The notes under the pieces are model-generated. The model saw nothing but the letters and a program-made list of their open reading frames with translations, was not told where the DNA came from and did no database searches. Positions 1-7,922 of a DNA stretch of 13,896 nucleotides are shown one piece after another; positions within the stretch are counted from its first letter, which is position 1, and every line of letters starts with the position of its first letter. The DNA lies in assembly GCA_017556845.1 (NCBI GenBank), contig JAFYMA010000073.1:1-13896 (forward strand), read 5' to 3'. Origin of the DNA: Clostridia bacterium (GTDB lineage: Bacteria; Bacillota; Clostridia; Oscillospirales; CAG-272). A program made the position numbers and the translations under genes.

Positions 1-1
1 C

Positions 2-2101
2 AGAAGACCCGCCCTGCTTTTGCCCGCAGGAACGCCGAGTGCGCTCGATGCGGCAATAAAAGCGGGAGCTGACGAAATATATTTCGGCGCCCGTTCCTTC
101 AACGCAAGAATGGGTGCGGATAACTTTTCCCCCGAGGAAATATTGAATGCCGTTCAAAAATGCCACTTTTACGGCGTAAAAACGAACGTAACACTCAACA
201 CCTCCGTACACGACAGAGAATACGGCGATCTTCTCCGTCTGTGCGAATTCCTTTACAGAGCCGATTGCGATTCGATAATCTGCGCAGATCCCGGAGTATG
301 TGCTTTGATAAGACAGACGTTTCCGGATTTCCGTTTACACGCAAGCACGCAGTGCGCAGGTCACAACGTATCGGCGGCAAAAACGCTCAAAAGCATGGGC
401 TACTGCCGTATGGTCGTAGCAAGAGAGGCATCGTTCGAGGATATTCTGCTCATGCGCAAGGAATATCCCGAAATGGAATACGAGATATTCGTACACGGTG
501 CGCTGTGCGTATGTCATTCGGGAATGTGCTCGTTGAGCGCTTGCATGGGCGGAAGAAGCGGCAACAGAGGCAGCTGCGCCCAGCCCTGCAGACTTCCCGA
601 CAAAAACGGCAATTATCCCTTATCGTTGAAGGACCTTTGCCTTGCAAGCTATATTCCCGAAATAATTAGGAGCGGCGTTGCCGCTCTTAAGGTCGAAGGA
701 AGGATGAAAAGCCCCGAATACGTTTTCGGCGTAGGAAGCATATACAGAGCATTGCTTGACGAAAACAGAGAACCTACGCAAGAGGAGCTTACACGGCTTG
801 AAAGACTCTTTTCCCGCGACGGATTCACAGACGGATATTTCACAAAGACCGTCGGCAGAGGAATGCTCGGCACACGCAGTGAAGAAAGCAAGGCGATAAC
901 GAAGGATACGGAAGGCACCGTCGCCTTCGAAATGAAAAACGCAAAAAGAACGCTGCCCGTCACAATGACGGCTGAATTCATCCCCGGAACAGCGTGCAGA
1001 CTGCAAATGACGTGCAACGGTAAAAGCGTCACGGTTTACGGCTCTGCGCCGGAGATAGCGAGAACCGCCCCCTTAACCGCGGACGGCGTGAGAAAAAATC
1101 TTTCAAAGCTCGGCGCAACTCCTTTTTCGGCAAACGAGGAGGATGTTTCCGTTATTCTCGGAGATGACGTAATGCTTCCCGTTTCTGCAATAAATTCATT
1201 GCGCCGCACCGCTACGGATAAGCTGATGAACGAAATACAGACCGTATATCACCCCGAAAGAGCTGATTTCGAATTAAGCACAAGAAAAGACCCCTGTATA
1301 AATGACAAGCCGACGTATCACAGAGTGAACGTAGCTCACTTCACTCATGCATCGAGAATGCCCGGCAGAATGGCGCTTAGCGGATTTTCACATATTTTTC
1401 TTCCTATTGAGGAATATCTCAAGGCGGACGAGAGTGTCCGTTCGGTCGTTGACGGCGTTGAATTTCCGTCCGTCGTAATGCAGAGCGAATATGACGAGCT
1501 TGAGGAAATGGCTGTAAGAGTGAAGCTGGCAGGCATAAACAGAGTTACCGTATCAAACATCGGATCGCTTAATCTTGCATTGAAATACGGATTTACCGTT
1601 CACGGCGGTCTTGGAATGAACGTGCAAAGCGCACACGCAGCAAAAGAGCTTGCCGTGCTCGGCTTTAACGATCTTACCGTAAGCTATGAGCTTAAGCTCC
1701 CTGCAATAAAGGCTTTAGCTGAGGAATCCGTCATCCCCGCAGGCGTTGTTATATACGGAAAGATACCCGTTATGACTGTCGAAAAATGCGTTATAAGAGA
1801 TATAGCCATGGGAACGAAAGCCCCCGAAATATCCCGTTGTACATACTGTGACGAAAACGATTATACGTATCTTGCCGACAGACGCTCGGCAAGTCTGCCC
1901 GTAAGACGAACGTTCCGCCACAGAAACGTGATATACAACAGCATTCCCATATATATGGCGGACAAAATGGACGGAATAATATCAAGCGGAATCGGAGATC
2001 TGCATTATTATTTCACTGATGAAAGTGCAGGCGAGGCTGCGCAGATCATAGAAAGCTACAAAAACGGCTCTGCACACACGAAAGAGGTCAAAAGATTATG
2101 A
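2..2101 (+). CDS. U32-family protein, RlhA-like RNA hydroxylase type (5' partial)
   Basis: This is a U32 'peptidase' family protein with the long C-terminal extension (DUF3656 type). Characterised relatives (RlhA, TrhP) are not proteases but Fe-S proteins needed for 5-hydroxylation of cytidine in 23S rRNA or uridine in tRNA, and the same role is inferred here. The reading frame is open through the left edge: an RRPALLLPAG-like stretch precedes the first in-frame TTG (position 20) and matches the family's usual N-terminal ELLAPAG strand, so the true start lies just outside. Counting from position 20, the family signature E-x-F-x2-G-x2-C-x4-6-G-x-C-x-x-S is at residues 155-173, and the four expected cluster cysteines are C163, C170, C186 and C190 (C-x6-C-x15-C-x3-C). 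A second Cys group with a DR and NSIPIY segment near 1785-1970 fits the C-terminal domain. About 700 residues fits RlhA length. The stop overlaps dut by 4 nt (ATGA). The exact RNA target is uncertain. Confidence 0.9.
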   Translation, partial: RRPALLLPAGTPSALDAAIKAGADEIYFGARSFNARMGADNFSPEEILNAVQKCHFYGVKTNVTLNTSVHDREYGDLLRLCEFLYRADCDSIICADPGVCALIRQTFPDFRLHASTQCAGHNVSAAKTLKSMGYCRMVVAREASFEDILLMRKEYPEMEYEIFVHGALCVCHSGMCSLSACMGGRSGNRGSCAQPCRLPDKNGNYPLSLKDLCLASYIPEIIRSGVAALKVEGRMKSPEYVFGVGSIYRALLDENREPTQEELTRLERLFSRDGFTDGYFTKTVGRGMLGTRSEESKAITKDTEGTVAFEMKNAKRTLPVTMTAEFIPGTACRLQMTCNGKSVTVYGSAPEIARTAPLTADGVRKNLSKLGATPFSANEEDVSVILGDDVMLPVSAINSLRRTATDKLMNEIQTVYHPERADFELSTRKDPCINDKPTYHRVNVAHFTHASRMPGRMALSGFSHIFLPIEEYLKADESVRSVVDGVEFPSVVMQSEYDELEEMAVRVKLAGINRVTVSNIGSLNLALKYGFTVHGGLGMNVQSAHAAKELAVLGFNDLTVSYELKLPAIKALAEESVIPAGVVIYGKIPVMTVEKCVIRDIAMGTKAPEISRCTYCDENDYTYLADRRSASLPVRRTFRHRNVIYNSIPIYMADKMDGIISSGIGDLHYYFTDESAGEAAQIIESYKNGSAHTKEVKRL

Positions 2102-2529
2102 TAGTGAAATACAAAACACTCAGAGAGGGCGCAAAAGCTCCTTCATATCAAAGTGAAAGCGCCGCAGGTGCCGATCTTTACGCGTGCGGCACCGTTGTAA
2201 TACCTCCGCAGGAAAGACGTCTTATCCCCACGGGAATAGCGATCGAATGTGAAAGGCGCGACGTCGCCGCAATAATATGTGTAAGAAGCGGTCTTGCAAC
2301 GAAGCACGGCATTTCCCTTGCAAACGGCATCGGTGTCGTTGACAGCGATTACAGAGGCGAGATAATGGTATCGTGCGTAAATCTTTCGGACAAAAGCTAC
2401 ACCGTAACACACGGCGAGCGTATTGCCCAGCTTATGTTCGTTCCCATCGCAGTCGGCGAATTTATCGAAGGCGAGCTTTCCGACACGCAAAGAGGAAGCG
2501 GCGGCTTCGGATCTACGGGCAACAAATAA
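2098..2529 (+). CDS. dut: Deoxyuridine 5'-triphosphate nucleotidohydrolase (dUTPase)
   Basis: This trimeric cytosolic dUTPase hydrolyses dUTP to dUMP and pyrophosphate, keeping uracil out of DNA and supplying dUMP for thymidylate synthesis. All five family motifs are visible in order over 143 residues, the normal size for the trimeric family: motif 1 AGADLYA (23-29), motif 2 RSGLA (63-67), motif 3 GVVDSDYRGE (79-88, with catalytic D82 and Y85), motif 4 GERIAQL (106-112) and the glycine-rich P-loop-like motif 5 RGSGGFGSTG (132-141), which closes over the neighbouring active site. The ATG lies inside the stop region of the upstream U32 gene (ATGA overlap), so translation is probably coupled. 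The maf gene follows after 21 nt, so two nucleotide-pool cleaning enzymes sit side by side. Nothing in the sequence looks defective. Confidence 0.97.
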   Translation: MIVKYKTLREGAKAPSYQSESAAGADLYACGTVVIPPQERRLIPTGIAIECERRDVAAIICVRSGLATKHGISLANGIGVVDSDYRGEIMVSCVNLSDKSYTVTHGERIAQLMFVPIAVGEFIEGELSDTQRGSGGFGSTGNK

Positions 2530-2550
2530 ATTACAGAGCAGAGAGAATAA

Positions 2551-3135
2551 ATGATATATTTAGCATCAAAATCACCCAGACGAAAAGAAATACTCAAAAC
2601 AGCGGGAATAGACTTCAAAGTAATAAGCGCAGACGCTGACGAGGACTGTACCTTTTCACCCGACGTTCAGGATCTCGTTATGGGACTTGCCTGGCGCAAG
2701 CTCAGAGCAGTGCGGGAAAAGGTCAAAAGCGACGATATAATAATCGCCGCAGACACCGTCGTATGCTATGACGGCATCGTGCTTACGAAGCCTCAGGACG
2801 AGCAGGATGCATTCCGTATGCTTTCCATGCTTTCCGGCGATTTTCACGAGGTATACACAGGCTTTGTGGTGAGCCGTGCGGACCGTTACATTGCCGATTA
2901 CGATGTAACAAGAGTAAAAATGCGTGACATATCCTCCGAAGAGATAATGAAATATATCGCATCCGGCGAGTGCGATGACAAGGCGGGCGCTTATGCAATA
3001 CAGGGCATGGGCAGTGTCTTTATTGAAAGGATCGAAGGAAGCTATCATAATGTCGTCGGACTGCCTATATGCAAGGTATTCAACGCATTGAAGGAGCTTT
3101 CCGGAAAGGATCAGCTCGTATGGCAAAGCATATAG
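2551..3135 (+). CDS. maf: Maf-family nucleoside triphosphate pyrophosphatase
   Basis: Maf proteins hydrolyse non-canonical or excess nucleoside triphosphates (dTTP, UTP and modified forms) to monophosphates and are linked to septum and cell-division control in Firmicutes. The 194-residue length is typical. Visible motifs: the N-terminal S-x-S-x-R-R loop (S6, S8, R10, R11), AADTVV with D68, LTKPxDxxDA (78-87, K80), VYTG (101-104), DKAGAYAIQG (143-152, Q151) and the C-terminal GSYHNVVGLP (163-172). Keeping R, K80 and Q151 fits the dTTP/UTP-type Maf rather than the m7GTP-type YceF; this subtype call is from recalled family knowledge and less sure. The start codon follows a weak AGAGAG-type ribosome site. 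The 3' end overlaps mreB by 16 nt. Its place directly before mreB is conserved in many Gram-positive bacteria. Confidence 0.95.
   Translation: MIYLASKSPRRKEILKTAGIDFKVISADADEDCTFSPDVQDLVMGLAWRKLRAVREKVKSDDIIIAADTVVCYDGIVLTKPQDEQDAFRMLSMLSGDFHEVYTGFVVSRADRYIADYDVTRVKMRDISSEEIMKYIASGECDDKAGAYAIQGMGSVFIERIEGSYHNVVGLPICKVFNALKELSGKDQLVWQSI
3103..3110 (+). promoter_or_regulatory. Ribosome binding site deciding the mreB start
   Basis: GGAAAGGA lies inside the maf coding region, 9 nt before the ATG at 3120. It supports this start over an in-frame ATG at 3069, which would add 17 residues that do not belong to MreB; the family N terminus (MAKHIGLDLG) begins exactly at 3120. Confidence 0.75.
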
Positions 3136-4136
3136 GTCTTGATTTGGGTCAGGCGACTGTAAAGATATATTATAAGGGCAAGGGTATCGTATTGCGCGAG
3201 CCTACGGTCATCGCCTACGACACTGTAAACGGCGAGGTCATCGCCGCAGGCAGACAGGCGTATAAAATGCACGGCAGGACGCCGAGAGGAAAGGAAGCGG
3301 TAAGACCGTTGAAAAACGGCGTTATCGACAGCTATTCCGACGCTTCCGAGCTTTTACTGTCGTTTTACAAGGCTCTCGGCGTAAAAAGCACATTCAGCGG
3401 CCCTAAGTTAGCTTTGGGTATTCCGTGGGGAGTGTCAGAGGTCGAGCGCAACGCATTTGAAAACGTATGTCTTGAAGCAGGCGCAAAAAGCGTAACGCAC
3501 CTTATCTGTCAGCCTATGGCGGCGGCAGTCGGCGCAGGAATAAACGTTCTTAAAGCAAAAGGAAACCTCGTTTGCGACATCGGCGGCGGAAAAACGCAGA
3601 CGGCTGTAATATCATACCGAGGCGTTTTGCACGCAAGCAAAGCCCCCTTGGGCGGACAGGATCTTGACAGTGCTATCGTTGCATACATCAGAAACACCTA
3701 CAACGTCCTTATCGGAGATCTGACGGCGGAATTTCTTAAAAAATCCATAGGCTCGGCACATCCTGCATTCGATAGAGGCTCTGTAAAGGTCTACGGACGC
3801 GACATAGTCACGGGCAGAGGTGCGGAAATAACGATCTCATCAGGTCAGGTGCGTGAGGCAATGTCCGACTGTCTTGAAAAAATATCGGACAGCATCCGTT
3901 CCACCCTTGAAAATATGCCCCCGAGAATAGCATCTGATATATTTGAAGGCGGACTTTTGCTGTGCGGCGGAACGTCGCTTTTGCCCGGTATTGAAAAACT
4001 TTTGAGCGATTCTATCGGCATTGAAGCAAAAAAAGCCGCCCGTCCGTTAGACTGCATAGCAAACGGAATAGGCAAGATCATCGACTCCTCGGGCGAGCTT
4101 ACGGAGATAGTAAGCAGTCAGGAGCAAACAAACTGA
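3120..4136 (+). CDS. mreB: Rod-shape-determining protein MreB (divergent nucleotide pocket)
   Basis: MreB is the bacterial actin homologue that forms membrane-associated filaments and guides the elongation machinery. The start at 3120 gives 338 residues, a normal length. Family landmarks: phosphate-1 loop GLDLGQA (6-12), EPTVIA (27-32), GRTP and RPLKNGVI (52-69), QPMAAAVGAG (131-140), phosphate-2 loop DIGGGKTQ (153-160), GRDIVTG (226-232), the adenosine loop LCGGTSLLPG (281-290) and a C-terminal RPLDCIANGIGK segment. Several normally invariant positions differ: the usual GTAN reads GQAT, the Glu before PMAAA is Gln131 (the state found in actin, Gln137), and GGGTTE reads GGGKTQ. The fold is clearly intact, so this is probably functional but with altered ATP hydrolysis; that is inference. 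It overlaps maf by 16 nt and is followed by mreC, mreD and mrdA, as expected for the true elongasome MreB. A Mbl-like paralogue is the alternative. Confidence 0.93.
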   Translation: MAKHIGLDLGQATVKIYYKGKGIVLREPTVIAYDTVNGEVIAAGRQAYKMHGRTPRGKEAVRPLKNGVIDSYSDASELLLSFYKALGVKSTFSGPKLALGIPWGVSEVERNAFENVCLEAGAKSVTHLICQPMAAAVGAGINVLKAKGNLVCDIGGGKTQTAVISYRGVLHASKAPLGGQDLDSAIVAYIRNTYNVLIGDLTAEFLKKSIGSAHPAFDRGSVKVYGRDIVTGRGAEITISSGQVREAMSDCLEKISDSIRSTLENMPPRIASDIFEGGLLLCGGTSLLPGIEKLLSDSIGIEAKKAARPLDCIANGIGKIIDSSGELTEIVSSQEQTN

Positions 4137-4174
4137 CAAATAAACGCTCTTCGGTGAGATCCGAAGATAAAATC

Positions 4175-4178
4175 AAGG
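4175..4178 (+). promoter_or_regulatory. Ribosome binding site for the preferred mreC start
   Basis: AAGG is 5 nt before the ATG at 4184, the start that puts the MreC membrane segment close to the N terminus. The in-frame GTG at 4154 has no Shine-Dalgarno. A stronger AGGAG at 4120-4124 sits 8 nt before an in-frame CTG at 4133 and is an alternative. Confidence 0.5.
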
Positions 4179-4183
4179 TCACA

Positions 4184-5026
4184 ATGAAGAATTTTTATAA
4201 AAGCAAATTTTTTATAATAACGGTCAGCATAGCTCTCGTGCTGACGTTCGTGGTCAGTGCGCTTGCCGTAACGGGACATACGTCCTTTCTCACCGGCATA
4301 GTAAACTACACGATAGCTCCTTTTCAGAAGGGTGCGGGAAGCATAGGCCTTGCGGTAAACGGCTATAAATCGTACTTTGCCGCCGTGGATGCCCTTAAGA
4401 AAGAAAACGAAGATCTGAAGCAAGAGCTTGAAGAAGTAAAAAGCAAGGTATACGGAGCTGACGCGCTCATTGAAGAAAACGAGTTTTACAAAAGCTTTCT
4501 CGGCATAAAAGAGGATAATCCCGACTACGTTTTACTTGATGCGGGCGTTATCGGCAGAGAGGCAGGAAACTATACGACCGTTTTTTCTCTTGACAAGGGA
4601 ACGAAGGGCGGTATTGAAAAAAATATGCCGATAGTTGCCCCTAACGGCGGACTTATGGGCTATATTGCGGATGCGGGCATAAACTGGTCGAAGGCGTACA
4701 GCATAATCGACCCGTCGTCATCCGTCGGCGTGTACGTTGAACGCAGTATGGACGTCGGCGTGCTGAGCGGAGATTACGAGCTTCAGAATGACGGCTTGTG
4801 CCGAATCGACTATCTTGACGAAAATGCGGACATTCAGCCCGGTGACAGAATAGTTACCTCAGGTCTTGGCTCTATATATCCGTCGGGAATGCCCGTAGGA
4901 TACGTTGAAAGAATAGAATACGACGACAACATCCGTGCAAAATACGCGATCGTACGTCCTATTGCAGATCTGACGAGTCCTCAAAAAATAATGGTAATAA
5001 CGTCGTTTCAGGCAAACGGCGATTGA
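4184..5026 (+). CDS. mreC: Rod-shape-determining protein MreC
   Basis: MreC is a bitopic membrane protein whose extracytoplasmic part activates PBP2 and links it to MreB and MreD. From the ATG at 4184 the protein has 280 residues: a short basic N terminus (KNFYKSK), one membrane helix at about 9-29, a charged coiled coil at about 66-105 (ALKKENEDLKQELEEVK core) through which MreC dimerises, then two beta-barrel-like domains. The family signature GDRIVTSGLGSIYPSGMPVG occupies 220-239, and the NGGLMGYI segment at 154-161 matches the usual 'GLVG.V' element. In-frame alternatives at GTG 4154 (10 residues longer) and CTG 4133 (17 residues longer, overlapping the mreB stop) would add a basic cytoplasmic tail; the start is the only uncertain part. 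mreD follows after 26 nt. Confidence 0.92.
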   Translation: MKNFYKSKFFIITVSIALVLTFVVSALAVTGHTSFLTGIVNYTIAPFQKGAGSIGLAVNGYKSYFAAVDALKKENEDLKQELEEVKSKVYGADALIEENEFYKSFLGIKEDNPDYVLLDAGVIGREAGNYTTVFSLDKGTKGGIEKNMPIVAPNGGLMGYIADAGINWSKAYSIIDPSSSVGVYVERSMDVGVLSGDYELQNDGLCRIDYLDENADIQPGDRIVTSGLGSIYPSGMPVGYVERIEYDDNIRAKYAIVRPIADLTSPQKIMVITSFQANGD

Positions 5027-5040
5027 TCTTGATACCGGAA

Positions 5041-5045
5041 AGGAG
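5041..5045 (+). promoter_or_regulatory. Ribosome binding site deciding the mreD start
   Basis: AGGAG lies 7 nt before the ATG at 5053 and fixes the mreD start. The earlier in-frame TTG at 5023 overlaps the mreC stop and would place this Shine-Dalgarno inside the gene. Confidence 0.8.
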
Positions 5046-5052
5046 CAGCGGT

Positions 5053-5586
5053 ATGACGCAAAAAAACAGAATAAGATCCGTATTTGGCGTATGCGTTATT
5101 TCCGCAGCAGCCTTTATAACGGCACTTTCACAGCTTTCGGTATTTCCGTATCTTAAGATCTCCGGATGCATACCTGACGTATTATGTGCATTTCTGATCT
5201 GTGCATCCGTTATGTACGAAGGGCATGTCGCCTGCATTCTTGCGCTTGTCGGCGGATTTATCCTTCAGGCATCGGGATGCGGAGGCATATCGTATTATCC
5301 GCTTCTTTATCTTGCGGCGGTATGCTTCGTTCCGACGCTTTACCGCAGGATATTCAAAAACGGCTTTGTGGCAGTAAGCGTCGGCGGTCTGTGCGTGTTT
5401 ACCGTAGAGGCTGTCATCATAACCGTGATGGAAGCGTTAAACGGTGCAAAACTCGGATATTCCGTAATTCACACGTTTATCCCGTTCGTGCTTTACTCTA
5501 TGGGCTGCCTTGTGCTTTCATATTTATATTGCAGACTTCACGGACTCATTTTCGGAGCAAGGAGGATAACGGATATTGAAGATTAA
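5053..5586 (+). CDS. mreD: Rod-shape-determining protein MreD
   Basis: MreD is a small polytopic membrane protein of the elongasome that works with MreC to control PBP2. The predicted protein has 177 residues and is almost wholly hydrophobic, with about five or six membrane segments (roughly 10-30, 38-54, 57-74, 82-98, 105-127 and 140-161). The PDVLCAFLIC stretch at 41-50 corresponds to the conserved PDl-L motif after the first helix, which is the best family marker in a fast-evolving protein. The identification rests on this, on hydrophobicity and length, and on the position between mreC and mrdA. It is relatively rich in cysteine within the membrane segments. The 3' end overlaps mrdA by 11 nt, so PBP2 translation is probably coupled to MreD translation. 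Confidence 0.9.
   Translation: MTQKNRIRSVFGVCVISAAAFITALSQLSVFPYLKISGCIPDVLCAFLICASVMYEGHVACILALVGGFILQASGCGGISYYPLLYLAAVCFVPTLYRRIFKNGFVAVSVGGLCVFTVEAVIITVMEALNGAKLGYSVIHTFIPFVLYSMGCLVLSYLYCRLHGLIFGARRITDIED
5559..5565 (+). promoter_or_regulatory. Strong ribosome binding site for the TTG start of mrdA
   Basis: AAGGAGG, complementary to the 16S rRNA 3' end, lies within the mreD 3' end, 10 nt before the TTG at 5576. It is the main support for a non-ATG start of PBP2; no in-frame ATG exists before the membrane anchor. Confidence 0.8.
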
Positions 5587-7879
5587 GAAAAAGAAGATAT
5601 ATACGGGCGGACTGTTTATTTTAGGGCTGTTTTTCCTTGCCGTATGCCTTATTTATACGATCAGGCTCGTGAATATGCAGATAACGGGCGTTGATAAATA
5701 CTCCTCGTCAAACACTAAGACGTTCACACGGTATGAAACCGTGCAGGCAGTGCGCGGAGAAATATACGATTGCAACGGCAAGCCGCTTGTAACAAATGAA
5801 TATACAAATACAATACAGTTGAGCTATAACTCGCTTAAATACGTTACCTCAAACGGAAAAAACTCGATAATAGCATCGTTATACGGCGTTATGGAGGATT
5901 ACGGAGAGGAATTTACGACTCGTTTTCCCGTAAAGGGCACGTATCCGCACGTTCAGTATGATGACGAAAAGCTTGAAAACACCGTTACAAAGAACCGTTT
6001 TTACGCTTTTCTGGAGAAAAACGAGCTGCCGCAGGACATACCGTGCGTAACGCTTTTTGAATGGCTTTTAGATCATTACGGAATAAAGACCGACGGCATA
6101 TATAAATACGAGGGGAAAACTCAATACGCCGTAATAGCAGTAAGATACGAAATGGATACGATGAATTTTGCCCCTGATAACCCGTTCATCGTAAAGCAGC
6201 AAGCGGATATAAAGCTCGTCACCGCGGTATTGGAGCGCGCTCAGTCGGGCATTTACATAAAAAAGGAATGGTCAAGGGTATATAATTACCCCGGACACGC
6301 ATCGCACATTCTCGGCAGAGTCGGAAAAATACCTCAGAATGATATAGAAGAATACCTTGCAAACGGTTATCCGTACGATGCCGTAGTCGGTCTTGACGGA
6401 GCAGAAAAGGCGTTTGAGCATTTACTGAAGGGCGCTGACGGCATAGTCTGCATTACGGAGGATGAATACGGAAACATTCTGTCTTCGGAAACGGATACCG
6501 AGGCGATCCCCGGCAGAAACGTGTATCTGACCGTTGACATCGACCTGCAAATGAAGGTCGAGGCGCTTCTTGAGGAAAATATCCGTCTCGTCGTTGAAAA
6601 CTCAACGAATGAAAACGACGGCGGAAAGGCTGACAGCGGCGCCGTCAGCGTGGTAGATCCCGACACGGGTATGATAAAAGCGTTGGCTTCGTATCCATCT
6701 TTTGATCTTTCCATGTTTACCGAGAATTACGCAACTCTTTCAACCGATACCAAACGTCCGTTGTTCAACAGAGCTCTTTTAGGCAATTACGCCCCCGGCT
6801 CGACGTTCAAGGTCGCAACGTCTGCCGCCGCACTTACGCACGGCATAATTACGGAGCATTCCGACGTATACTGTTCGGGAAAATACACGTTTTATCCCGA
6901 CTATCAGCCGAGATGCTGGTACAGATACGGTCACGGCGAGCTTTCGGTAATTGACGCTCTCGGATACTCCTGCAACTGCTTTTTCTTTGACGTAGGCAGA
7001 CGGCTCGGAGTAGAGCTTCTTAACGATTACTGCTCTACGCTCGGCTTAGGTCAGTATACGGGAGTGGAGCTTGCAGAATCAAAGGGCGTTATCGCAGGCC
7101 CTATTTACTATTCAGAACAAAATCTCGGCGCATGGAATCCCGGTGATACGCTTCAGGCGTCGATAGGACAGAGCGGAAACGCAGTAACACCCTTACAGCT
7201 TTCAATGTACATTTCAACCGTTCTCAACAGCGGAACGAGATACAAGGCGACCGTCCTTTATAAAACGGAAACATTTTCAGGCGAGGACGTTGTGTATAAC
7301 GAGCCCGTAGTGCTGAGCCAAGCGGAGCTTTCGGACGCTCACACATCCATTATAAAAGCAGGTATGAAGCGTTCAAAGGAAACGACGTCAGCAACGAAAA
7401 GATACAAATTCGACATTGGCTCAAAGACGGGTACTGCACAGATAACGTCAACGGACAGTAACGGTGTTCTCACCGCATTTGCTCCGTATAAGGATCCCGA
7501 AATGGTCGTTTCGTGCGTTATAGAAAACGGTGCGGGAGGAAGCAACGCCGCACACACCGTTTTAGGAACTATATCGGCTTATTTCAACCTTGATGCAAAC
7601 GGAGTGCCGCTTCCCGACGAAACAGAAACACCCGAAACGGAAAAGCCTAAAGAGGAAACAAAGCGTCCGAGTGCAACCCAGGAACCCGTTGAAAATACAA
7701 CGTCAGAGCAGTTGCCCGATAGCACGCAGGAAACACCGTCCGAGGACACGGCAGATCATCAGAGCACACAAAACACGGACAATACACAAAGCGAAAATAC
7801 GCAGGCAAGCGATATGCCTGCAACAGAAAGAGCGCAAGCACCGCCCGAGGATGCTTATTTGTCTGACGAAAGCGGATAA
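5576..7879 (+). CDS. mrdA: Penicillin-binding protein 2 (class B, elongasome transpeptidase)
   Basis: This is the monofunctional DD-transpeptidase that cross-links peptidoglycan during lateral wall growth, acting outside the membrane with RodA, MreC and MreD. Of 767 residues, about 1-8 are a basic cytoplasmic tip (KIKKKK), 9-33 the membrane anchor, and about 55-330 the pedestal domain with RGEIYD (60-65) and GLDGAEKAFE (272-281). The transpeptidase domain at about 350-670 carries all three active-site motifs: S409-T-F-K412 (nucleophile Ser409), S465-C-N467 and K617-T-G619 followed by TAQ. Residues about 676-767 form a hydrophilic tail rich in Thr, Glu, Pro, Gln and Ser with no predicted fold. 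The start is TTG with a strong Shine-Dalgarno, and the gene overlaps mreD by 11 nt. Context (mreBCD directly before) separates it from the divisome PBP3/SpoVD. No rodA follows in the window. Confidence 0.94.
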   Translation: MKIKKKKIYTGGLFILGLFFLAVCLIYTIRLVNMQITGVDKYSSSNTKTFTRYETVQAVRGEIYDCNGKPLVTNEYTNTIQLSYNSLKYVTSNGKNSIIASLYGVMEDYGEEFTTRFPVKGTYPHVQYDDEKLENTVTKNRFYAFLEKNELPQDIPCVTLFEWLLDHYGIKTDGIYKYEGKTQYAVIAVRYEMDTMNFAPDNPFIVKQQADIKLVTAVLERAQSGIYIKKEWSRVYNYPGHASHILGRVGKIPQNDIEEYLANGYPYDAVVGLDGAEKAFEHLLKGADGIVCITEDEYGNILSSETDTEAIPGRNVYLTVDIDLQMKVEALLEENIRLVVENSTNENDGGKADSGAVSVVDPDTGMIKALASYPSFDLSMFTENYATLSTDTKRPLFNRALLGNYAPGSTFKVATSAAALTHGIITEHSDVYCSGKYTFYPDYQPRCWYRYGHGELSVIDALGYSCNCFFFDVGRRLGVELLNDYCSTLGLGQYTGVELAESKGVIAGPIYYSEQNLGAWNPGDTLQASIGQSGNAVTPLQLSMYISTVLNSGTRYKATVLYKTETFSGEDVVYNEPVVLSQAELSDAHTSIIKAGMKRSKETTSATKRYKFDIGSKTGTAQITSTDSNGVLTAFAPYKDPEMVVSCVIENGAGGSNAAHTVLGTISAYFNLDANGVPLPDETETPETEKPKEETKRPSATQEPVENTTSEQLPDSTQETPSEDTADHQSTQNTDNTQSENTQASDMPATERAQAPPEDAYLSDESG

Positions 7880-7893
7880 ACTTTATTTATATA

Positions 7894-7922
7894 TTGACAT
7901 TTACTATTACATCTTGTATAAT
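7894..7922 (+). promoter_or_regulatory. Consensus sigma-A promoter for the sugar operon
   Basis: TTGACA (7894-7899) and TATAAT (7917-7922) are both perfect consensus hexamers with the ideal 17-nt spacer. Transcription should start near 7928-7931, giving a leader of about 43 nt before the ATG at 7973. It begins only 14 nt after the PBP2 stop and marks the boundary between the cell-wall operon and the catabolic operon. Confidence 0.88.

Noticed and set aside
20..22. TTG as the true start of the U32 gene
   Set aside because: The frame stays open to the left edge, and the codons before it encode the conserved N-terminal strand of the family, so the gene is truncated by the window.
160..669. 169-codon + strand frame inside the U32 gene
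   Set aside because: Arg-rich out-of-frame translation of a well-supported gene, with no recognisable domain.
2143..2490. 115-codon open frame on the - strand opposite dut
   Set aside because: It is fully covered by dUTPase with all five motifs; the composition looks like a shadow frame.
3069..3119. N-terminal extension of MreB from an upstream ATG
   Set aside because: The added 17 residues have no MreB similarity, and a good Shine-Dalgarno precedes the ATG at 3120.
7880..7893. Rho-independent terminator after PBP2
   Set aside because: No GC-rich hairpin followed by a T-run is present in the short gap; the T-rich stretch belongs to the promoter region.
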